Origin: Branchiostoma floridae
Lineage: Eukaryota; Chordata; Leptocardii; Amphioxiformes; Branchiostomatidae
NCBI RefSeq assembly: GCF_000003815.2
Contig: NC_049982.1
Span: 30,406,401-30,470,400, forward strand
DNA length: 64,000 bases
Direction of reading: 5' to 3'
How positions within the stretch are numbered: the stretch's first letter is position 1; each line of letters opens with the position of its first letter. A program made the position numbers and the translations under genes. Of the stretch, positions 34,129-44,699 are shown piece after piece. Below the pieces are notes generated by a model. It did no database searches. It saw nothing but the letters and a program-made list of their open reading frames with translations, and was not told the DNA's origin.

Positions 34129-34360
34129 AACACCAGTTCACCTTTGTCGACGGGTCAAACTGCATCAGTTGATATATCGAACTGCAATATTTTCAAATAT
34201 TGAAGTAGCTTATATTCGTTGTTAATATATAAAACTGAAATGTTTGCAAAATATTGCAGTTTGAGACCACCTACCGTCGACTTGATATCCCTAAATACCA
34301 CGTTTTTAAAAACAACGGATATAAGCTACCCCGTGGATAAAAGGTTGACAGCTAGCGTTA
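34129..34360. mobile_element. T1 element, copy c (degenerate), upstream of gene copy 4
   Basis: Left end AGTTCACCTTTGTCGACGGG; right end AACGGATATAAG..GTGGATAAAAGG..AGCTAGCGTTA; interior TTGCAGTTTGAGACCACC as in the other T1 copies. Confidence 0.7.
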
Positions 34361-34587
34361 CCTACCAGCCTTACTTTTTTCAGAACCGGCACCGGAACAC
34401 ACAATTTTTCCTAGCTATAGGCCCTAGTCGCAGCTGTTGCGCGTTTGCCGCATCCACGGAATTTCAATCGATAAACGACATCCGTAAACACAAACAATTT
34501 GCAACAACTGTACCTCTAGAATTTCGCACACTACAATATTTCCTACTTGATTATTACGTTTTATGCCTTTTCAGTCAGATTTCAGTC

Positions 34588-34815
34588 ATGGTGAAGATTA
34601 CGGCCAATGCTGACGGGAAGCCGGCGTTGCAGGCAGAGCCGACGATGGCCGAGGAGCCCGTGCCGGAATCGCCCGATAATTCGCCGCCGAGTTTCGTGGT
34701 GTCATCGCCGGTCTATTGTCCACCTTCGGTAAGCGGGCTTCGGTATCATACGAAGAGAGTGCACGTGTTTCTGTGTGTGTTTGCTGGAGCTTGTGCATGT
34801 ATGTGTGTGTGTGTA

Positions 34816-34859
<44 letters not shown>

Positions 34860-36412
34860 CGTGCCTGTATGTGTTTTCGTTGTGAGTTTGGGTTAAAGGA
34901 CATACAACATGTGATTTTTCATAGCCAAAGTCAGCTTGATACATTAGTAACGTTAGTACGGAGGAAGCGTAACTTAGAATATGAATGAGGACGATGTAAA
35001 AATCGTTTCATAGATTTTAACACTTTACCAAAGTATACGCAGCCATTATATTTCATTTATTCATATTTATGAATCTTTAAGGTGATCCCTTCTAAGAATT
35101 GATTGAGCAACTTTTTTCAAAGTGATCCCTTATTTATACGAAACCACAAAAATATCCACCTTCGAAAATAAACATCACATCAACCATATACGTAGTCATT
35201 ACCATATCCTTTCTGTATTTGTACCTAGACAAGCCCAAGCCGCCTGATGACTCGCCCGCGGAAGAAGAAGGTGTGTTACCGGCGGTGTAAGATCCTGATG
35301 TGGTTCGTGCTGGCGTTCCTGGCGGTGTTCATGTTCATGGGCGCCAGCTGGTACGTGCACAGGCTGCACCGTGAGGCGGAGAGACCTCCATGTGTGTACG
35401 GGGACGAGCACGAGGTTGGTACATGATTGAATTATCGCTTGTTAGTCGTCATCGGCCAATCATGATGCCTCTTAGCCGTAGACGGCAACATGATTGGTTG
35501 GTGACGACTGGCCACCGTTTGTGTGTTTGGGGACGAGCACGAGGTTGGTATATGATCGAATTATTGCTCGCTAGCCGTCACCAGCCAATCACGTTGCTTC
35601 TTGACCGTAGACGGCGAGGTGATTGGCTGGTGACGAGCAGGATTTAGGTATGGGATCCAGAAATGATGGTCAATTCAGTACCAAGGCCTGCAGTCGCCAG
35701 CCAATCACGTCGCCGCCTACGGTTAAGAGGCGACATGATTGGCCGGTAACTTTGCCATGATTGAGAAAAAGTTTCCATAAATTTCTGTAATTTCAACATG
35801 TCGACACGAGGGGCAGAATTTTAACAAATACACTACAAAAATGATTGAAAAAAATGAGAGCTGTCTGAAAATTGAATTATGTTCGGAGAGTAGCCTGTTT
35901 TGAGGTTGTTGAGTTTCCCCATTCAGGTAGCTATGTATTTGCAAGATGTAGGCTAACGCTGTGCAATGTTTGATGCAAATTTTAAGCAAGTTTAGCAATG
36001 CATGTATATTATAACCTTGAACATATTGTACAATTAGTCAGGGCTGAAATTCATTGAACAGCTTGTCCGCAATGTGTGATGACAGTCTGAAATGAAATGT
36101 ACATTTTAAATTTTTTTCCAGGACTGTGATAGGGAGAAGTCGAAGCTGTGGCTGGAGTGGTTGGAGAAGAGCCTGTGGATGATGGAGCACCGGGGGGAGG
36201 AGCGCGGAAGGGGGAAGAGCGGCCATCGCTCCGGTCTGGAGAACGACACCCGCGAGCGTCCACTCCACAGGGAGGACGACAACCACATGGATCCGTTCAT
36301 ACACATGATGAGGGAGTTCCGCCAGGAGATGGAAGAGCGCTACCAGGAGATGGACAGGGATGGGGTTCACCCTCCCCCACCCCCTACTTCTCCCCCACCC
36401 CCTCCCATGTAG
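34588..36412 (+). CDS. Novel single-pass membrane protein, family copy 4 (three exons, 205 aa)
   Basis: Exons: 34588-34728, 35229-35414, 36122-36412; introns phase 0. The coding exon starts two bases after an acceptor (TTTCAG, 34585). Exon 1 encodes MVKITANADGKPALQAEPTM and ends FVVSSPVYCPPS, parallel to the VVP region of the other copies. Exon 2 encodes a strongly basic run with CYRRCK (the CxxxC patch) and then a hydrophobic segment (about residues 69-88, ILMWFVLAFLAVFMFMGASW) followed by HRLHREAERPP, like RAHRRAEKPP of copy 3. Exon 3 starts DCDREKSKLW, continues with a Trp-rich stretch (LWLEWLEKSLWMM) and a charged region, and ends with Pro runs. The exon-2 donor is GAG-GTTGGT, weaker than in the other copies. 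The exon-2 end plus donor is repeated 129 bp downstream. Function unknown. Confidence 0.77.
34799..34862. repeat. (TG)n microsatellite in intron 1 of copy 4
   Basis: TG-rich run with a pure core at about 34818-34854. Confidence 0.95.
35393..35760. repeat. Tandem duplication of the exon-2 donor region plus three hairpins
   Basis: GGGGACGAGCACGAGGTTGG occurs at 35400 and again 129 bp later. Three inverted repeats with arms such as GTCACCAGCCAATCAC and GTGATTGGCTGGTGAC lie at about 35440-35510, 35570-35635 and 35690-35750. Confidence 0.75.
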
Positions 36413-36603
36413 AATTAATTAGAATTGATTGATGCGACTCGTTCTAGGTTTTGTGAGACTTAAATTTGCATGCGTTTCCAAACCATAAGAATTAAAGTGC
36501 ATCAAATGATACATGTAGTACATTGTAAAGAATTATTCTCATAAGGATAAGGTTGACATTATCACCGATTCTGACGGATTGAAATGTCTATCATAATACA
36601 CGC

Positions 36604-36612
36604 ACACATATA

Positions 36613-36671
<59 letters not shown>

Positions 36672-36770
36672 TCACACATACACACACACACATGCACACA
36701 TACACACACACACACATTCAAACACGCACATACAAACACACACACACACACAAACAAACACATACAACAA
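36604..36770. repeat. (CA)n microsatellite region downstream of copy 4
   Basis: CA run with interruptions. Confidence 0.95.
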
Positions 36771-38049
36771 AAGCTACATGTAATTTGGATATTGGATATT
36801 GTTCTCATCACAGCACGAGTAGGCCAAGCGAAGCTAGGCTTTAATATTTTCACATGCTTGTAAAAAATAAAATAAAAATACTGTCAAAATGTTTTCTCAC
36901 ATCTCGTGGTATTTGTTATATGCAACGTTAACCTTGACTTTATAATATCATCAATATAAAGATGGTGGGTGGTTACCCTTATGATATACAATACAGTGTC
37001 TACTAATGTTAAATTCGCTTCATTAATAGGTAAGTTGTCTTGTTTTCGAAGACGATGTAACAAAGATTTGACCTATCAATCTACAGATGTAACAGTTTTA
37101 ACCATTGATGGACAAGCAGACAAACACACCCTTGTATCCTTGTAAACATAATCTGTTTCATTTTTCAAAATCGATTACAAGTGTATACATAAAAAGCAAC
37201 ATAAACCAGAAATTTGAAATTTTCCCAATAAAATTGACAATGCATGAATGACACTTAAACCAAATGTTTTGCAATTTTCTCTGAGTTTTGAGCTATGGTA
37301 TATTCCAGTTTGTAATAATAATAATGAACCGTAGGCTCTTAAATCATTCATTGTTGGCATTTTTCCATTGTTGCTTTCAAATTCTTTTCGTCTCACAAGA
37401 TTTTGGTTGAAATTTGGACGTGGCATAACGGTACAATTTACAGGAAATTTACACCCTTTACGACCTATAGGTCGTTAACCCGGGACCCAGTCGCGCACCT
37501 GCTCATGAATTTTAATTAGCGCCAGGCCCGTGTGATTCGCTTTGAATGGGGAGCGAGTACCGTCTCCCAAATATTTGGCTTTCCAAACAACAGTGACAAG
37601 GTCAGGAAAGGAAGATTCAATTCTTGCCTGGGGGATTTTTTTTTAGATTATACTTAGGACTGGATTTATTATATTAATGTATTTTAGGTGTTGAGGTATC
37701 CTCGCAGGGCGTAATGCTTTCGAAACCAATATTGGAATGGTCCATTTCTGCGCAGGGGGTTGAGCGAAATCTGCTGTTATATGCCTCCAACCAAAGGTAG
37801 TCATGATCGTGTCTAGTAATTTTAACATAAATAGTATAGAAATGTTACTGTCGCCAGGTGAAAATAAAAGTATAAAAGTGAAGATAGTACTAGTGTTTGT
37901 TGATGACGGTACGGTTCATGCAATGAGTAATTTTCTGTACGTCCAACTGCAATAACATGTAACCTTTGTACAGTAAACAATCGTAACCAATGACGCACTC
38001 TCTGCTCTAACGGTGTACAAAGTGTGCACTGAGGCGTACAGGTGCAGTC
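36771..38049. other. Spacer upstream of the TRIM gene
   Basis: No coding sequence recognised; the last few hundred bases should hold the TRIM 5' UTR or promoter, but no clear TATA is seen. Confidence 0.3.
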
Positions 38050-41000
38050 ATGGCGGAGGCCATACTCAGTCAGATATCGGGCGACTTTCTGGAGTGTACC
38101 ATCTGCATGGAGCCCTTTAAGGACCCCAAGATCCTTCCGTGTCTTCACACCTTCTGTACGGACTGTCTGGAGAAGTTTGTACGGAAACAAGGCGACGGGA
38201 ATGACAAGTTTCCGTGTCCAACATGTCGGACCGAAACTGAACTTCCGGGGGGCGGTGTCGCTGGGCTCAAAAACAACTTCTTTGTCCTGAGCTTGAGGGA
38301 CACCGTTGACACTCACAAGAGCTTGGTTAGTAAGGAGGATGACAAAGTGCCGTGTGATAACTGTGAAGTAAACGTGGCTAGTCACGGCTGTGTTTTGTGT
38401 GAGGAGTTTCTCTGTGACGAATGCGCTCGAGTTCACCGTCGTGCCAAACGTACGCGCGACCATGAAGTCATCGGCGTGGTGGAGCTAAAAGAGCTACTGC
38501 TCACCAAGCCACCATCAGTCAAGTCAACACCACTGCCGCTGTGTCCGAAACACGAAGACGAGAAGCTGAAGTTCTACTGTGAGACGTGCAAGCACCCCAT
38601 CTGCCGAGACTGTACAGTACTGCAGCACAAGGACCACGGCTACAGCTACATGGCAGACGTTGCGAGTGACGTCAGGGCAGAGCTGAAAGGCAAACTGGAA
38701 TTCGCGATGCCGAGAGTTGAGCAATACCGGCAATTTGCAGGGGTCGTAAATGAGAAGCAGGAAGAACTAGACACTATGAGTGAGAAAGCTGCAGACGACA
38801 TCGACGCAGCTGCAGAGGAAGAGATCAAGTATTATAATGGCCTGGTCAGACGCAAGCAGACTGAGCTGAAAGAAAAGCTGGCATCCATCACAGCAACCCG
38901 TTCCAAGCAGCTCTCTGTTACAGCAGACAGTGTTGAGAGCACCTTAGGCTGTCTGTCCAGCACAGTGGACTTCTCACAGAAAGTCGTGCAGCATGGCAGT
39001 GACTTTGACGTCATGAACGTGTACTCTGACGTCACGGCCCGGCTCGAGTCTCTGCTGAAAGGCCCAAACCCGGACATTCCAGAAGACATCGGTTACGTCA
39101 GGTTTGATCAAAGGAAGAAAAGGAAAGAAACGGAGATCGTTCTTGGTGACTTTGTTGGTAAGTTATGCCATTCTTATCGTCAACCGACCAAGGAGCTTAA
39201 CCGTATCAAGACCGCGCTTTTTGTCAATCCTGGACGAGACGGAGGGGGAGCTTTTGAGCTCCCTTCCAACTTCTGTAACTATGTAACGCCTTATCATATG
39301 GCCACAAAATTTAGGAGAATTATGTAAACATAAAATCTGAAGAAGTGAAGAAATTTGACACCATCGTCACGTAATGTGACGTATCAGTTTGATTGTGTTG
39401 GTTTGGAACCATGAACAAAGGTATTCCCAGAAAACGTCAAGAAAGGTATACAAAGAACAGCAAGTGCAGTTAACAGAATGATAATGTTTATTACAACTTG
39501 TGTTGCCAATAACAACATCAATGTCGTGAAAATGACGTCATGAAATGACCCCTTACCGGTACCCATCCCGGGGATAAATTGATATTCAGGAGTTGTTTAA
39601 TGTTGAACAATGCCAGATGCAACTAGAGTTCGGCGACCTCATGCCTCCATGAAAAATTTAGAGATGTTATGTAAATGACACATTTACATGGTTTATTCAT
39701 TGTGTTGAACATTGGTGACCTTACACATGCTATATGATATGATATATTTTTAAAATCATCAATCACTAAGCACTTTTACCATTTTTGCATTAATTATACA
39801 AATTAGGTCCTCATTTGCATATTAGGTATATGTGCTAAGTTTATGGAAGTCCAGTTATGGAATCACATAAGTTCTTCATTAATTATGCAAGTCCAGTTAT
39901 GGAATCACATAAGTTCTTCATTAATTATGCAAATGAGTTCTCATTTGCATAACATTGATATCAATGTGTACATCTTTGCCTAAGCAACCTGCACGAAATG
40001 GAAATCAATCGTTCTTTAGTTATCCTCTTTGGAATATTTTGACAAAAATGCCCCTGCAGTTCAAAATTCAATTTTAGGGGGCTAAAACTATGTCTACCTT
40101 GTCCTTATGTTCACAGATATCTACCACCTAAATGTCCAGACAGTTACATGTCCGGGACAAGAGATACATTGAAAAAGTGCTATGATAGAATATCTTTTAT
40201 TAATCATGCAAAATACCTCTAAATTTGCTTGCATTTTTTATTTTTATTTTGTACATCTTTATCAAAGCTACCCAGATTAAAATCTGTTATTTCTATATTG
40301 AGTTATCATCTTCGGAATCATTTTGCAAAACTGCACCTGCATTACCAAACTTAGTTGCTACGGGACCAAACTCACATCAGTTATTCAACTTCTTCTCAAT
40401 TGCGAAAGCTGTCTAAAAACTCAAAATCGCGACCATAATTTTTTCAGAACGCAAGATCAAAACCAAAAGTTCCGCTGCAGTACCGAGGGAAGCCGCTAAG
40501 AGGCCCAAAATCTGATCATTTCCAGCTTTCACCACACCCCACCAACACATCAGGTATGAAACGAATTCGTTCTTGAGTTATCTTGCTCACAGACACACAA
40601 ACGCTAGTGAAATAACAGTTCGGAGACCTCATATCACCTTGAAATATTCTGATTATGCAAATTATTTCCACATCTACATAATCTATGCTTAGCGATATAC
40701 ACCACTAACTAAAACAGGTTACAGTGTTCAATCATTTACTACTTGGAAAAATTATAGCACATTTTCATTATTTTTGCCAATTATTATTTAAATAACTGGT
40801 ATCTGTTACCACAATATTCGACGTCGTCCTGGCCTCAAATGACATCAAGGAGTTTCAACGGGACATCGAGATGAAGACCAGAGAAGAGAAGCATCTCAGA
40901 GAGAAGGCGGAGCTTCTCCTGAAGACCGTGCAGTGGTTCTACATTGACGACCACGAAGAGAAGCAGCCTTACGACGCCAAGGTCAACTGCATGATAGAGG

Positions 41001-41147
41001 AGGCCTTCGTAGCTAAGAAGAGAGGCGTTGACTTTGAATTCCAGGGAGAAAGTCTACACATAGACTTTCTAACAATGAAGGAAACCGTCGTTGGAGACAC
41101 GGCAGCAGCTGCGGTAGACGTTATTCGACATGAGCTGGAGAAAGAAG
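38050..41147 (+). CDS. TRIM-type E3 ubiquitin ligase, with a WWE-domain exon downstream
   Basis: The first exon is 38050-39157 (369 codons plus one base, donor GTTG-GTAAGT, phase 1). It has a complete C3HC4 RING (Cys16, Cys19, Cys31, His33, Cys36, Cys39, Cys56, Cys59) and two B-boxes (about 102-142 and 165-200, CDNCEV.. and LCPKHEDEKLKFYCETCKHP). A long coiled coil (about 205-300) follows. RING plus B-box plus coiled coil defines the TRIM family, which often acts in antiviral and innate signalling. A later exon, 40850-41147, encodes a WWE domain (TVQWFYIDD, QPYDAKVN, LHIDFLTM), which in other E3 ligases binds ADP-ribose-type ligands. The join is unresolved. The WWE exon has a phase-0 start at any plausible AG and ends in phase 1, so it does not splice directly to the first exon. 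A missing small exon, an assembly indel or two separate genes are possible. The TRIM call itself is firm; the fusion is inference. Confidence 0.8.
39158..40849. repeat. TRIM intron filled with decayed repeat sequence
   Basis: AT-rich. A 47-bp unit (AGTCCAGTTATGGAATCACA-TAAGTTC..) is duplicated in tandem at about 39848-39945. The text around 40540-40620 resembles a retroelement 3' region. No additional exon was found. Confidence 0.5.
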
Positions 41148-41205
41148 GTAGAGTTTGATCCTAGTAACATGAAATCACTTGTAATAAAAAATTTACAGCA
41201 GCATT

Positions 41206-41719
41206 AGGCCACAGCAAGTAAATTTTATGGATGACATCCTCTGCAGACTGCAAGACAAAAAAAAAACAAGATGTGTGAAAAAAACAAGATGGCTAAATTT
41301 TCAAAATAGACACCATAAATGTTGTAAGAAAATTGTAAGTGACAAAACATGGTAGTACTGATGACAAATCATTCATTTCTGTATTCAAGAAGTGAACTCG
41401 TGTAGTAAAAGTGACACTAGTATTGTAGACTGGTATCACTTACCAAGTTGGCAACTACACTTATGACTTCCATAGTGGTGCCACTTTTCCAACTATCCAG
41501 CTGGTTTCACTTCTTTAACTACAGTCCTGGGTACCTCGCTAATGTTACTTCTACAAGTACAATCATTAGGCTCCAACACAACATACTTTCCCATTTTGTT
41601 ACTTTCTTATCATGTTGACCATCTCCGAAGAAGAAAAAAATTCTTGTTTTTTTTTCTGAAATCAGGCGAAAATTAATGATCGCGCGAATGTCATCCATAA
41701 AATTTACTTGCTGTGGCCT
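41206..41719. mobile_element. TIR element downstream of the WWE exon, 514 bp
   Basis: AGGCCACAGCAAGTAAATTT plus TATGGATGACAT at the left are perfectly mirrored at the right (about 32 bp). Noncoding. Confidence 0.85.
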
Positions 41720-44108
41720 TATTGTAATTACTGGGCAGTCATGCTGATGACAAGCACACAAACCATGCCAGTGATCAGCCATATGTAACAATGCATTGGT
41801 TGTAGGAATACACATTTTAGAACATGTCTGTATGTTGCGATGATATCACAACATACTATGTAAAGAAACGGCTTGAAAATGTAGTTTCCATTTTGTGATA
41901 ACGTAGAGGGCGTTATAAATCTTATACTGTCATGATGACAATGTGATATCATTTGACCAAACTAACTTTTATAATAGTTTGACCTTGACATATAGACTTT
42001 GACTTTTGCGATGCTTGTGAGTTTGGTTTGTTTCATTTAAATTGCCCAATAAGCTATGTGAAATGATATCCTGCGAATATTGCTTACTGTAAAAAAACTA
42101 CTACAGACATCTAGAATTTTTACAATGTATCATTCTATTGCCATGGTTTACTGTAAACAAACAACAGTTGTACCAGGCATGGGAACCAAACGGTAGCCAT
42201 TTGCAAAATTAACCATCATGTAACTGGCACTAAATCCACGTTTGTGGAGCAATGTTATCTCATCAATGCATTGTAAAACATTTATATTTTGTTGTAGGAA
42301 TGTTATGTCTGGCTTTTGCATGCATTTTGTTTGCTGTGTGATTAAAACGCATGAATCAAAATACTGAGTTGATATTTCATTTTTGGCGGGACATGCTTGG
42401 TCTATACTACAGCATAATTTTGATCATGTGGCCGGAATTTCACCCTGACAAAAAGACATTTCCGGTCGTAGATCTAAAAGAGCTTTATCCGGCTTTCATC
42501 TCTGAGAGCTCCAGCTGTCAAAATATGTTTTACAGATATACAGCAGTTCTGGAAGACTTATGTATATCTTTTAAACGGTATTTATCCTCTATGACTTGAA
42601 CAATAACCTTTCCACTCAACTGCAGCTATTTTTCCTAAAATCTTGGAGTTTCTACACTCAATTTACAACATATGCCAATACACACCCATTTTGAACGCCC
42701 CTTGTAAGATAACACTAAAATCGTGATATACGAGTACAATTAGATTATATAACATGCAGACTAAAGACAGGTATGCCCCTTACATGTAAAAGAGTGTTAC
42801 AGGACTACATAGCAATACAAGAGCAAACCAGTAACAACGGGCGTTCAAAATTGTGAACTTCAACAATGTCATATGGTAATAGTAAAATTGAGACAACAAA
42901 ATATCGTTATTTCGTGGATTCTTATGCATATAACTTTGTCACATATGAGCCTAACCTACATTTATAAATAATAGATACCACTGAACTAAGCTCCATTTAT
43001 GATACGTTTGTCTCTCTTTGATGACTACAATGTATTTTATAACTGTGAAATGATGTGTTATAAGTAGCGTTTGACAACGAACAATACGAAAGTGGATAAA
43101 AGATGAAACGTTAGATAATTACCCTTCAACGTCAAGTACATTTTACCGTTATGCTCCGAATCATGTTTAAGGGAACTAACTTGAAAAACATAAAACAGTG
43201 TATATATCAATCATAACTCGTAAAAACAGCCCCAATTATTATATAAAAAGACGGGTGTGTTCTGGACGGAAGGGCGGTGACCATTGTCCACTCACGTGTC
43301 CAGCGAGTGACCACGCAGGTTGCTGGTTGGGGAAAACCCAGACACGATCACTCAAAATGACGTCTACGTCATAACGGTTTAACGGAAGCACAATCAATCG
43401 ACCTGTCACATAATCTCCAGTATTATAGTTCACTCCTTTTCTGAATTTCAAAATAGCGCAACGATTGTACCAACAGCAAGGGAGAAAACTGAGATAAAAT
43501 AGACACGTATGAATATGGGCGTGGCATGCACGTGAGGATTGACCAAGGGGAAGTCAGTGCATTTTTTGAGGAAGAGGCGTGCAACAACATATCATTAGAT
43601 GACCTTACCTATTTTTTGGTGTCTGATACTCGTGGCCTATCGATATCGGGTATGGTATGACATGACCAAAGACAAAGTATTTTCTTCTCTACTGGTATAT
43701 TTTTCTGAGGTTTTTTAATTAGTTCAAGGTAACAGTATGTTTCTGTGGTATGGTATTAGTAATACTTTTTACTATTTTATGATAAATTGATGGTATCATA
43801 ATGGCAGATAATTCTTTCTCTTTGTAGGAAGGAAAATATCTGATAAAATATTTTTTCAAATCGTAAAACATTCCAAGCTTATGACGTAAGATATTTCTCC
43901 TGGAAGTCCCACGACCACACCCAAGATATGACTCCACGAAACAAGGAAAATCTAAATGCTTTTTTTACGAGGTGATCTGTATGACGTATACAAAACACTC
44001 CTTTTTAGCTTTTTTTTGTCATTTACCAGTAGTTAAAATTCTATTAAACCCCATTACTCAATAAGATATTTTTGAAAATATCATGACTACATCCTTTCAA
44101 TTAATTTG
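41720..44108. other. Spacer between the TRIM/WWE locus and the secreted-protein gene
   Basis: No recognisable gene; further TRIM/WWE 3' exons could lie here but none was identified. The open frame at 42351-42599 lacks any known motif. Confidence 0.3.
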
Positions 44109-44191
44109 TATAAAAACGGCATATGGCTATCTGAAGAAGCATACTGTCTTTGACATCCTCTACATCGGTCCTGTTCAACAACCACCGACTG
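44109..44191 (+). promoter_or_regulatory. TATA box and likely noncoding first exon of the secreted-protein gene
   Basis: TATAAAAA at 44109-44116. A start near 44139 would give a leader exon ending at 44191 (CCGACTG-GTAAGT, a strong donor). The matching acceptor CTTTAG (44696) sits three bases before the ATG at 44700. Confidence 0.55.
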
Positions 44192-44699
44192 GTAAGTGCT
44201 ATCTACTCTGGCCTAGTATTTAGATACATGCGAAACAGAACTTCTCATATGACATTGGAGTTTTTCTTTTACACAACCACTTTTTCCAACCTGATAATTG
44301 TATTCTCATTTCTCATAATTCTGACACATATAAAATGGTGTTATCGAAGCCTTGTTACAAAAGTCTTGAACAACACCTGGTTATCTGAATTGTGCATGCC
44401 TCTTTGGTTACTGATGCTGTAGATTTTCTTAAACGTTTTTTTCTCTCTTTCAATTGGCATTGCTGTTACAACAGTTACATAGATCAACGTTATGTTGTGT
44501 TATAGTGACCGACTCAATTTTTTCTGTGGTAAAAAATTAAAATGAACATTGGTCTGTGTTACGCCAGGAAAAGAAGGTACGGTTTATTTGTCTTTAGATT
44601 ATAACCTTAAGCTACAAAAGAAGAATAGCTCTAAATACTGAACAAATAACGTTTGGAAATAATGAGAAATAAAATTCGTGATTGTATTTACTTTAGAAA

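Noticed and set aside
37822-38463. 213-aa minus-strand frame
   Set aside because: Antisense shadow of the TRIM RING exon; no signal or domain of its own.
39128-39327. C-terminal extension of the TRIM frame past 39157
   Set aside because: A strong GTAAGT donor lies at 39157/39158, and the sequence beyond lacks TRIM features; likely intron read-through.
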